Of a stretch of DNA of 13,300 nt, positions 1-6,666 are shown piece after piece (position 1 is the first letter of the stretch; every line of letters starts with the position of its first letter). The notes beneath the pieces are model-generated. The model ran no database searches, had not been told where the DNA came from, and saw only the letters and a program-made list of their open reading frames with translations. The translations under genes and the position numbers were made by a program. The stretch is from contig JBBDMR010000130.1 in assembly GCA_040878225.1 (NCBI GenBank), positions 1 to 13,300 on the forward strand. Direction: 5' to 3'. This stretch comes from MA-ANB-1 sp040878225 (lineage in GTDB: Bacteria > Actinomycetota > Acidimicrobiia > Spongiisociales > ZC4RG35).

Positions 1-2
1 CC

Positions 3-66
3 CCTCCGACCTACGGTCGGAGGTACTCCCTCCGCAAGCGGAGGGAGAGTTGCAAACGGAGGGAGA
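3..66. repeat. Stacked inverted repeats downstream of the ABC exporter gene
   Basis: Two near-perfect hairpins lie side by side. The first pairs CCTCCGACC (3-11) with GGTCGGAGG (15-23) around a 3-base loop. The second pairs CTCCCTCCGC (26-35) with GCGGAGGGAG (38-47), effectively nine pairs around a CAAG loop. A third copy of the right arm, CGGAGGGAG, follows at 57-65, so the arm at 26-34 could pair with either 39-47 or 57-65. The 15-mers at 34-48 and 52-66 differ at one base. The block starts 14 bases past the stop of the minus-strand exporter gene, so it may serve as its transcription terminator or mRNA-stabilising structure, but there is no T-tract on either strand. It could instead be a dispersed palindromic repeat. 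The pairing is directly visible; the role is inference. Confidence 0.7.
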
Positions 67-79
67 AACGCGTCTCGAT

Positions 80-1963
80 CTATCCAACGGGCTCGAATTG
101 GGTTTCGTATAGCTGTCGGTATAAGCCGCCTTCGGCGACCAGGGACTCGTGGGTGCCTGATTCGACGATCATGCCTTCGTCGATGACGAGGATTTGGTCG
201 GCAGCGCGCACCGTGGAGAGCCTATGTGCGATGGCGAGTGTGGTCCTTCCCGCCATCAGCCCCTCGAGTGCTTCCTGGATCAAGGCTTCAGACCGCGAAT
301 CGAGATGTGACGTCGCCTCGTCGAGGATCAGAATCCGCGGGTCCTTGAGGATCACCCTCGCAATGGCAATCCGCTGCTTCTCCCCGCCCGACAGCCGGTA
401 TCCCCGTTCCCCGACCATCGTCTGATATCGGTCCGGCAACGCCTCGATCATCGGGCTGATGTTGGCGGCGACGGCCGCAGCCTCGATCTCTTCCTGGGTT
501 GCGGTCGGTTTCGCATACCGGAGGTTGGCCTCGATCGTGTCGTGGAACAGGTACGACTCCTGGGTGACCACTCCAACCGTCTCCGACAATTCGTCGAAGG
601 CAATGTCGCGAACATCGACCCCGTCGATGCGCACCGCTCCCTCGTTGACGTCGTAGAGGCGGGGAACGAGATAAGACGCCGTGGTCTTGCCGGCGCCGGA
701 CGGGCCGACCAACGCGACGAGCTCTCCCGGGTTTGCCTTGAACGAGACCCCGGCGAGGGCCCACTTCCGTGACGACGCCTGGGCAATTGCCGGACCCTCT
801 TCTCCGGTGCGCTTCCAGCGCTTGACTGCAGCAAGCCCCTCAACTTCGCCGCTCTGGTATTTGAAGTAGACGTTCTCGAACTCGAGCTCACCTCTGGCCG
901 GTGAGATCGAGATCGGCGTCTCCGGTGACGGAATATCAGTCTCCAGGTCGAGCACTTCGAATACCCGCTCGAATGAAACCAGCGACGTCGCGAATTCCAC
1001 CCTCGAGTTGGAGATCGCCGAGAGCGGGCCATAGAACTGCACCAACAACGCCGAGAACATCACCACCGTGCCGGGTGTCATGTCACTTTCGATTACGAGG
1101 TAACCACCGGCCCAGAAGACCGCGGCGGTCCCGACGGCAGAAACCAGGCCTAGGGCGGCAAAGAACCGCCTGCCCACCATTGCCCTGCGGATTCCGTAGT
1201 CCCGGACCAGTCCTGCCTGTTCGGCGAATCGCTCGGCCTCGCGGTCCCACCGCCCGAAAAGGCGCACCAGGAGGGCGCCGCTGACATTGAATGACTCCTG
1301 GAGGATTGCCGACATCGAGGCGTTGTGCTCCATCTGTTCCTGGGTCACCCGGCGCAACACGCGGCCCACTCTCCGGGCTGGGATCACGAACAGGGGCAAT
1401 GCAGCGACCGCAAGCAGGGTGAGGCGCCAATCGGCGGCAATCATCACGACGAGGATGAACGCCACCGACACGATGTTGGAGATGATGCTGACCAGGGTCC
1501 CCGTGATCGCCTGCTGTGCTCCGGTCACGTCGCTGTTGAGCCGGTTCATCAGCTCCCCGGTCTTGGTGGCGGTGAAGAAGCGCAGTGACATCCGCTGCAA
1601 GTGGTCGAAGAGCTCACGTCGCAGGTCGAAGATGATGCCCTCGCCCACCCGGGAAGACCACCAGCGCTGCAGGAGGCCGACCAGGGCGCTGATCATCGGC
1701 ACCGCGATCATCCCGAGACCTAGCCAGGTGAGCATCCCCAGATCGCGGGATGGGATTGCGCCGTCGAGCAGCTCCCGGATCAAGATCGGTGGCACGACCC
1801 CGATCCCGGAGATGACGAAGATCGTGATCAGGACCCCGAGCAGGCCCCGGAGGTAAGGGCGACCATAGCTCCATACTCGCCGGAGCAGGTCGCGGTCGAC
1901 CTTCGGGATCTCCTGGTCTTCGTCGTAGCTGAGGTAGCTCCACCACCCCCCACCGTGCATCAT
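80..1963 (-). CDS. ABC exporter, fused membrane and ATPase domains (multidrug/lipid type)
   Basis: This is a half-transporter of 627 residues that should work as a dimer in the cytoplasmic membrane, exporting a drug, lipid or peptide by ATP hydrolysis. An exporter-type membrane domain with about six helices spans roughly residues 35-330. The ATPase domain follows: Walker A GPSGAGKT (420-427), Q-loop Gln468, signature LSGGE (524-528), Walker B ILILDE (544-549), D-loop SHLD (552-555) and switch His580. All catalytic positions are intact. Between the A-loop tyrosine (about 369) and the strand before Walker A lies an extra stretch of about 30 residues (372-401), longer than in most exporters; from memory, similar insertions occur in actinobacterial relatives. 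The start is a tandem ATG ATG; GAGG lies about 11 bases upstream (1975-1978). It sits 45 bases after lysA on the same strand. Substrate unknown. Confidence 0.95.
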   Translation of the reverse strand: MMHGGGWWSYLSYDEDQEIPKVDRDLLRRVWSYGRPYLRGLLGVLITIFVISGIGVVPPILIRELLDGAIPSRDLGMLTWLGLGMIAVPMISALVGLLQRWWSSRVGEGIIFDLRRELFDHLQRMSLRFFTATKTGELMNRLNSDVTGAQQAITGTLVSIISNIVSVAFILVVMIAADWRLTLLAVAALPLFVIPARRVGRVLRRVTQEQMEHNASMSAILQESFNVSGALLVRLFGRWDREAERFAEQAGLVRDYGIRRAMVGRRFFAALGLVSAVGTAAVFWAGGYLVIESDMTPGTVVMFSALLVQFYGPLSAISNSRVEFATSLVSFERVFEVLDLETDIPSPETPISISPARGELEFENVYFKYQSGEVEGLAAVKRWKRTGEEGPAIAQASSRKWALAGVSFKANPGELVALVGPSGAGKTTASYLVPRLYDVNEGAVRIDGVDVRDIAFDELSETVGVVTQESYLFHDTIEANLRYAKPTATQEEIEAAAVAANISPMIEALPDRYQTMVGERGYRLSGGEKQRIAIARVILKDPRILILDEATSHLDSRSEALIQEALEGLMAGRTTLAIAHRLSTVRAADQILVIDEGMIVESGTHESLVAEGGLYRQLYETQFEPVG

Positions 1964-2008
1964 CTTCGGGCCAACCTCATGTGGGAGCAGCCTATTCCGG
2001 CGCGCCCC

Positions 2009-3289
2009 CTACTCGGGGCCGAGGTCGGTGAGGAGGAGGTCGTCATAGGTCTCCCGCCTGACAACCTGCCTGACCGCGCCGTCACGGACGAAGACGACCG
2101 CCGGTCGGAGGACCTTGTTGTAATTCGATCCCATCGAATGGCCATAAGCGCCCGTGACCGGCGTCACCACGATGTCGCCGACTTCGAGGCCGTCCGGGAG
2201 CCAGCCATCGGACACCAGAACATCACCGGTCTCGCAATGCTTTCCCACCAGCCTGACCGCCATGTCACGGGGAGCGGTGACATCCCGGGCCAGGAATGTC
2301 TCATAACCCGACCCGTAGAGCACCGGCCGGGGGTTGTCACTCATCCCGCCGTCGACGGCGACATAGGTCCTGATCCCGGGGAGGTGTTTGATCGTGCCCG
2401 CGGAGTAGAGGGTCACCGCCGCTGCGGCGGTGATTGCCCGCCCGGGCTCCACCGAAACCATGCCCTCAAACCCGTTCCGTTCCACCGCTTGGCTGATTAC
2501 TTCGACCCAGAGGGCAATGTCAGGAGCCTCCTCGCCTCCTACATAGGCAACACCGAGTCCCCCACCGAGTGAGATTTCGACGAATTCGCTGCCCCGGGCG
2601 AAATCACAGATCACATCCACCGCTTCGGCAAACGAGTCAGCCCGGAAAACCTGAGACCCGATGTGGGCATGTACACCCTTCAAATTCACCGAGTTGGATG
2701 CTTGAGCCCGTTCCACCGCCTCGGATGCCGCCCCGGTCGAGACAGTGAAGCCGAACTTGGAGTCGTCCTGGCCGGTCCGGACGAACTCATGAGTGTGGGC
2801 TTCGACGCCGGGAGTGATCCGCAGCAACACGTCGGGTGCCTTGAGACCTGCCTCGACCAGCGACTCGAGCCGGTCGAGCTCATCGAAGGAGTCGACAACC
2901 ACCTGGCCGACACCGTCCGCCAGGGCCATTCGGAGCTCACGCTCGCTCTTGTTGTTGCCGTGGAACACGAGGTCAGACGCGGGAACTCCCGCCGCCCGGG
3001 CAACGTGGTACTCCCCGCCGGTGGCAACGTCGAGACGCATCCCCTCCTCGTGGGCAAGGCGTGCCATCGCCGTGCAGAGAAATGCTTTGGTTGCGTAGAC
3101 CGCACCCATGCCGAAGCCGGCAACGACCTCGCGACAACGCTGGCGCAGGTGCTCCTCGTCATAGACAAAGAGTGGCGTCCCGAATTCGGCAGCAAGCGAA
3201 AGCGTGGAGACACCGCCGATATGGAGCTCGCCATCCTTCGATATCGACGCGTTCTCAGATAGCAGCTCGATCGGCACTGGTTGGCTCAA
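2009..3289 (-). CDS. lysA: Diaminopimelate decarboxylase
   Basis: LysA is a PLP enzyme that decarboxylates meso-diaminopimelate to L-lysine, the last step of the DAP pathway. The 426-residue length fits the family. Visible features are the PLP-binding lysine in YATKAF (Lys68), FHGNNKS (109-115), HIGSQ (209-213), the glycine-rich phosphate loop GGGLG (242-246), EPGR (281-284), the substrate-binding CETGD (352-356), in which the cysteine comes from the partner subunit of the dimer, and YGHSMGSNYN near residue 382. These separate it from ornithine/arginine decarboxylase relatives of the same fold. The proposed start is TTG at 3289 behind a weak GGGG-rich stretch; an in-frame GTG four codons later is an alternative. 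It begins 22 bases after the lipoprotein gene and ends 45 bases before the exporter gene, so a shared transcript is plausible. No biosynthetic partner such as thrA or hom is adjacent. Confidence 0.96.
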   Translation of the reverse strand: MSQPVPIELLSENASISKDGELHIGGVSTLSLAAEFGTPLFVYDEEHLRQRCREVVAGFGMGAVYATKAFLCTAMARLAHEEGMRLDVATGGEYHVARAAGVPASDLVFHGNNKSERELRMALADGVGQVVVDSFDELDRLESLVEAGLKAPDVLLRITPGVEAHTHEFVRTGQDDSKFGFTVSTGAASEAVERAQASNSVNLKGVHAHIGSQVFRADSFAEAVDVICDFARGSEFVEISLGGGLGVAYVGGEEAPDIALWVEVISQAVERNGFEGMVSVEPGRAITAAAAVTLYSAGTIKHLPGIRTYVAVDGGMSDNPRPVLYGSGYETFLARDVTAPRDMAVRLVGKHCETGDVLVSDGWLPDGLEVGDIVVTPVTGAYGHSMGSNYNKVLRPAVVFVRDGAVRQVVRRETYDDLLLTDLGPE

Positions 3290-3311
3290 GATGTCGCCCC
3301 GTCGGAGTGGA

Positions 3312-4064
3312 TCAGGATTCAGCGATCACCGCTTCTAGCGGCATCATGCTCGCCGCAGTCTGTCGTAACGCCTCCACTGCTGCAAACGGGCGCCCGTACA
3401 TCTCGTAGCGGTAGATCCCATCGAACCAGATCAGAGTGGTCCCCGAGGAATCCTGAAGCACCCAGGTCGGACGTTCTCCGATCTCCTCGAGTTCGCATTC
3501 GATAGTCTGCCCCTCGGCGAAACGGGCACAGGAGAGATCGGCCCCCTCGGCTTCGATCTCGGCCGCTGTCTCGGCGTCGCGGTAGACCCTGAGGACGATC
3601 AACTGCGCCACCGACCTCGACCGGGTGTACGGCTCCGTCGTCCAGATCCCGAAGGCAGCGGACGGGTCGTCCGAGACGATTCCACTGTTCTCGATGACAA
3701 GCTGGCTCGAGACATATTCAGAAAGGGGCGGGACCCGGGACGGGAACTTGACATCCTCGAGGACCTTGCGGATCTCCTCCCGGCTCGCCTGAATGAACCG
3801 ATCACCCTCACGTCGGGCAAACACTCCCGCAACCACATCCTCGGGAATCTCCGGCCCGGCGCCGAGGTCGTCGTTGTACCAGACCAGGTTGGCCGCGTCG
3901 CGTGCCAGCGGGATGGTGGTGGCCACCGTCGTGGTGGTGAGCACCGTGGGGTCTGTCACCCAGTCCGATGACCTCTCCCCCAGAGACAGGAAAGGAGAGT
4001 CTCCGCATGCGGCGAGACCGAGCATGATCACAATAGAAAGTGCAGTAAGGGCGCGATGGCGCAC
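3312..4064 (-). CDS. Secreted lipoprotein of unknown function
   Basis: I do not recognise a family. I place the start at the GTG at 4064, not at the longer in-frame ATG at 4112. A GGAGGG ribosome-binding site sits 3 bases upstream, and the protein then opens with a compact signal peptide (VRHRALTALSIVIMLGLAAC) ending in the lipobox LAAC, with the lipidated cysteine at residue 20. The mature part of about 230 residues starts with a Ser/Thr-rich, low-complexity tether (TVLTTTTVATTIPLA) and then a soluble domain. Two cysteines about 13 residues apart (LSCAR and IECEL) could form a disulfide outside the cell. The C-terminal half reads like alternating beta strands (TWVLQDSSGTTLIWFDGIYRYEMYG). It should be anchored to the outer face of the membrane. 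Its closeness to lysA and the exporter suggests co-transcription but gives no function. Confidence 0.85.
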   Translation of the reverse strand: MRHRALTALSIVIMLGLAACGDSPFLSLGERSSDWVTDPTVLTTTTVATTIPLARDAANLVWYNDDLGAGPEIPEDVVAGVFARREGDRFIQASREEIRKVLEDVKFPSRVPPLSEYVSSQLVIENSGIVSDDPSAAFGIWTTEPYTRSRSVAQLIVLRVYRDAETAAEIEAEGADLSCARFAEGQTIECELEEIGERPTWVLQDSSGTTLIWFDGIYRYEMYGRPFAAVEALRQTAASMMPLEAVIAES

Positions 4065-4135
4065 TTGCCCTCCAATGGCCGGGGTAGCGGCATAACGTGT
4101 CAGGAGTCTCAAAGGTTCCTGTGCCTGACCAAGGT

Positions 4136-4164
4136 ATGACGGTAACAGTCACCCGGCTTATGCT
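4136..4164 (+). promoter_or_regulatory. Candidate promoter of the lipoate ligase-family gene (leaderless)
   Basis: ATGACG (4136-4141) is followed after 17 bases by TATGCT (4159-4164), each matching the vegetative -35 or -10 consensus at four of six bases. The -10 box ends seven bases before the ATG at 4172, the spacing expected if transcription starts at that ATG. There is no good Shine-Dalgarno sequence before this ATG, which fits a leaderless message. This is inference from motifs only. Confidence 0.4.
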
Positions 4165-4171
4165 CTGGCAG

Positions 4172-4927
4172 ATGAACCAAGTTCTGGTCTCACAGGAGTC
4201 GTTCGCCGACCATCCCGCACTCGATGTCTCAGTCAGCCATGCTGTGCTCGACGCCGTGGCCGCGGGCGAGATCGGATCGGTATTCCGGCTCCACCCTGCC
4301 CACCCGGTGCTTGCGTTCGGAATGGCCGACCGCATCCAGGCCGGCTACCCCGCAGCGGTTCGAGTCGCCGCGGCTCACGGCTTCGCCCCGGTGGAACGTC
4401 TCGCCGGAGGGCGCGCTGCAGTCTTTCACGAGAAGACCCTGGCCTTCAGCTGGGCGATCCCCGAGGATGATCCCCGCACAGGGATCACCGAAAGGTTCGA
4501 AATGGTCTCCGGCATGATGAAAGACGCGTTTCGGGCATTGAAGATCGACGCTAGGGTCGGCGAGATCCCCGGCGAATACTGTCCCGGCCGGTATTCAGTC
4601 AGCGTCGGAGGCGTGGTCAAGGTGATGGGCGTGGGCCAGCGCCTGATCAAGGGCGCCGCCCACATCGGTGGCGTGATCGTGGTCGACGACGGAGGGCGGG
4701 TCCGGGATGTGCTGGTTCCTGTGTACCGGGCGCTCGGCATCGACTGGGACCCGAGGACTGCCGGAGCTCTTGCCGACCGTTCGGCGGGGACGAAGACGTC
4801 CGATGTCTCCGATGCTGTGATCGCTCAGCTCCAGAAGCTCGCCGACATCGCAGAGGCTCCCATTCCCGGGGGGATCATCGACCAGGGAAGGTCGATGATC
4901 GAGCGTCACATTCCGGCGGCCGCCTGA
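4172..4927 (+). CDS. Lipoate-protein ligase / octanoyltransferase family protein (LplA/LipM/LipL-like)
   Basis: This is a cofactor-transferase-fold protein (BPL/LplA catalytic domain), expected to attach or transfer lipoyl or octanoyl groups to lipoyl domains in the cytoplasm. With the start at 4172 it has 251 residues. The family loop reads RLAGGRAAVFHE (about 76-87; canonical RRxGGGxVYHD, so here it is less glycine-rich). The conserved lysine is in GGVVKVMGVGQR (about Lys150). Just before it is GEYCPGRYSVSV with Cys137, in the position where LipM/LipL-type octanoyltransferases carry the nucleophilic cysteine. It may therefore be an octanoyl/lipoyl transferase rather than an ATP-using ligase; the sequence alone does not settle this. 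In-frame starts at 4097 (GTG), 4136 and 4160 also exist; I prefer 4172 because of the promoter spacing and because the fold begins soon after. The stop overlaps the start of the next gene by one base (TGATG). Confidence 0.8.
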   Translation: MNQVLVSQESFADHPALDVSVSHAVLDAVAAGEIGSVFRLHPAHPVLAFGMADRIQAGYPAAVRVAAAHGFAPVERLAGGRAAVFHEKTLAFSWAIPEDDPRTGITERFEMVSGMMKDAFRALKIDARVGEIPGEYCPGRYSVSVGGVVKVMGVGQRLIKGAAHIGGVIVVDDGGRVRDVLVPVYRALGIDWDPRTAGALADRSAGTKTSDVSDAVIAQLQKLADIAEAPIPGGIIDQGRSMIERHIPAAA

Positions 4928-6012
4928 TGCGGATCGCTGTCATCAACGGCCCGAACCTGAACCTGCTCGGCAGCCGCCAGCCCGAGATCTACGGGACCAT
5001 GACCCTGGCTGACCTCGAAGAGAAGATCCGGGTTTGGTCGTCGCGGCTCGATGTCGAACCTACGTTCTTCCAATCGAACGACGAGTCCGAGCTGGTGTCA
5101 TTGATTCAAACATCCGGGAAGGAGGCTGACGCCCTGGTGCTCAATCCGGGCGGTTTCACCCACACCTCGGTCGCTATCGCCGATGCCGTAGCCTCGGTTC
5201 CAGCCCCGGTTGTCGAGGTTCACCTCTCAGATATCGGCACCAGGGAAGCGTTCAGGAGGATCTCGCTGGTAGCGCCGAACGCGGTGCGCCAGATCTCGGG
5301 CAGGGGTGCAACCGGTTACAGGGATGCCATCCGCCACCTTGTTTTTCGCGACCTCGTCCCGTTTACGAACGTTCGCTACGGGCCCCACCCGCGCAACTCC
5401 GCCGACCACAGACGCGCAGAAGGCGATTCACTCGTCGTGCTCGTTCACGGCGGATACTGGTTTTCCGGATGGGACCGCGATCAGTTGGACCAGGCCGCGG
5501 TCGACCTCACTCGCCGCGGTTATGACACCCTCAACATCGAATACCGGGTCGATCCCCCGTGGCCCGGTTCCGGGCACGACGTCGACACCGCCCTCGGTTG
5601 GGCGCGCGATCGCTACGACTCGGTCAGCCTGCTCGGCCATTCTGCGGGCGCATTCCTTGCGTTATGGGCCCATTTACGGAATCCGGTCGACATTTGTGTC
5701 GGGCTAGCTCCGGTGACCGACTTGAGCCTGGTCGATGATGTCCCACCGGCGAAGGTCCTAATCGCGGCGGGTGGGCCAACGGCGCTGACGATTCCCGGAC
5801 GGACTGTTTTGTTCCACGGCACAGATGACAGTGAGGTCAGTCCGGACCACACCAGCCGGTCGGGGCAGGCCGCAGAAATCCACCTGCTCGACGGAGTGGG
5901 TCATTTCAACATCCTCGACCCGCAACGGCCCCATTGGGAAGCAGTCGTATTGGCGCTCAGCAGCACGCCCGGAGCCAAATCCGAGTTGCCCCCTGTGGAA
6001 AAGTCCCGGTAA
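4927..6012 (+). CDS. aroQ: Type II 3-dehydroquinate dehydratase fused to an alpha/beta hydrolase
   Basis: The protein has 361 residues in two domains. Residues 1-140 are a type II dehydroquinase, which converts 3-dehydroquinate to 3-dehydroshikimate in the shikimate pathway. Expected active-site residues are present: Arg17 and Tyr22 in the lid (GSRQPEIYG), Asn73 (LNPGG), His79, His99 (VEVHLS), Arg106 and Arg110, all two positions below their usual M. tuberculosis numbering. Free-standing AroQ ends here (about 145 residues). Residues 147-345 are an alpha/beta hydrolase like the small esterase/kynurenine-formamidase group: YGPHPRN entry, oxyanion motif HGGYW (174-178), nucleophile elbow GHSAG with Ser239, acid Asp300 or Asp301, and His326 in GVGHF. 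Both halves look active. Substrate of the hydrolase is unknown. Its ATG overlaps the preceding stop, so translation is probably coupled; no Shine-Dalgarno is evident. Confidence 0.93.
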   Translation: MRIAVINGPNLNLLGSRQPEIYGTMTLADLEEKIRVWSSRLDVEPTFFQSNDESELVSLIQTSGKEADALVLNPGGFTHTSVAIADAVASVPAPVVEVHLSDIGTREAFRRISLVAPNAVRQISGRGATGYRDAIRHLVFRDLVPFTNVRYGPHPRNSADHRRAEGDSLVVLVHGGYWFSGWDRDQLDQAAVDLTRRGYDTLNIEYRVDPPWPGSGHDVDTALGWARDRYDSVSLLGHSAGAFLALWAHLRNPVDICVGLAPVTDLSLVDDVPPAKVLIAAGGPTALTIPGRTVLFHGTDDSEVSPDHTSRSGQAAEIHLLDGVGHFNILDPQRPHWEAVVLALSSTPGAKSELPPVEKSR

Positions 6013-6015
6013 GGT
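5986..6015 (+). promoter_or_regulatory. Possible promoter for the lysozyme-like gene
   Basis: TTGCCC (5986-5991), an 18-base gap and TAAGGT (6010-6015) resemble an actinobacterial -35/-10 pair. The -10 would overlap the stop codon of the aroQ fusion gene. It would give a leader of about 40 bases containing the 6031-6045 hairpin. Motif match only. Confidence 0.22.
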
Positions 6016-6030
6016 TGGGTATCTAAGGAA

Positions 6031-6045
6031 CCCGGCCAAGCCGGG
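6031..6045 (+). other. Short hairpin in the leader of the lysozyme-like gene
   Basis: CCCGGC (6031-6036) pairs perfectly with GCCGGG (6040-6045) around CAA. It lies between the aroQ fusion stop (6012) and the next ATG (6063). There is no T-tract, so a classic intrinsic terminator is unlikely; a partial terminator or a leader structure is possible. The GGCGGAG that probably serves as ribosome-binding site begins at the edge of its right arm. Confidence 0.4.
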
Positions 6046-6062
6046 GCGGAGTCACTACATCT

Positions 6063-6659
6063 ATGCGTTTGAGACGTTTTTCGTTTCTTGCGGGCTGGGT
6101 AGCGGTAATTCTTCTGGCAGCCGCCGGTTTTGCCGCATTCGGCACGTCACAAGATGCTGCCAACGACATCGAGTACGAGGCAGCCGCGGCGTCGCTGGGA
6201 CATACGGCAGGCACGTACGCCGGTCTGACGTTTGCCCTCTTCGCCGACGCGCCCGCTGACTCCACCGTCGCGGGCTCCGGCTATGCAACGGACGCCAGCG
6301 AACCCGAGGAGACGACGCTCGGTTCTGATGCTTCATCTTCTACCGGCACCATCGCCTCTCCCGCCGGTTGGCTCTCCGAGGTCCAGGTGCGGGCCCTCGT
6401 CACCGAGTACTTCAAAGCTGAAGACGTGAATACGGCCGTCAGGGTTGCCTGGTGTGAATCCAGGTTCGACCCTGAAGCGGTCAATCTGAGGACCGGGGCC
6501 GTTGGCCTCTTCCAGCATCTGCCCCAGTACTGGGAGGAACGCGCTGCCAGCGCAGGTTTCCCCGGTGCCGATGCGACCGACCCACGCGCCTCGACCGCTG
6601 CGGCGGCCTGGGCTGTCTATGACGGGGCCGGCTGGGACATCTTCGGCTGTCGGGCCTGA
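6063..6659 (+). CDS. Membrane-anchored lysozyme/transglycosylase-like (SLT-type) protein
   Basis: A 198-residue exported protein likely to cleave peptidoglycan outside the membrane. It opens with a basic stretch and one hydrophobic segment (about 8-27, WVAVILLAAAGFAAF), which is either a signal anchor or a signal peptide. A flexible Ala/Ser/Glu-rich linker (about 30-100) follows. The C-terminal domain of about 95 residues has the transglycosylase/lysozyme signature: AWCESRFDP (129-137) with catalytic Glu132, then TGAVGLFQHLP (144-154), and AAAAWAVYDGAGWDIFGC at the end. Cys131 and Cys196 may form a disulfide, as in related actinobacterial lysozyme-like proteins. GGCGGAG (6044-6050) precedes the ATG by about 12 bases. 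The family match is by motif; whether it acts as a lytic enzyme, resuscitation-type factor or wall-remodelling factor is not shown. Confidence 0.85.
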   Translation: MRLRRFSFLAGWVAVILLAAAGFAAFGTSQDAANDIEYEAAAASLGHTAGTYAGLTFALFADAPADSTVAGSGYATDASEPEETTLGSDASSSTGTIASPAGWLSEVQVRALVTEYFKAEDVNTAVRVAWCESRFDPEAVNLRTGAVGLFQHLPQYWEERAASAGFPGADATDPRASTAAAAWAVYDGAGWDIFGCRA

Positions 6660-6666
6660 GCCCCCG

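Noticed and set aside
4097..4171. Longer start of the lipoate ligase-family gene at GTG 4097
   Set aside because: The extra residues do not look like the fold, and they would cover the proposed promoter. Kept as an alternative only.
5366..5375. CGAACGTTCG palindrome that looks like a second LexA site
   Set aside because: It lacks the four-base spacer between GAAC and GTTC and lies inside the aroQ-hydrolase coding region; the bases are explained by the protein code.
6013..6062. c-di-AMP (ydaO-type) riboswitch before the lysozyme-like gene
   Set aside because: This switch often precedes wall-hydrolase genes in actinobacteria, but the gap is only about 50 bases and the conserved elements of the much longer aptamer are not there.
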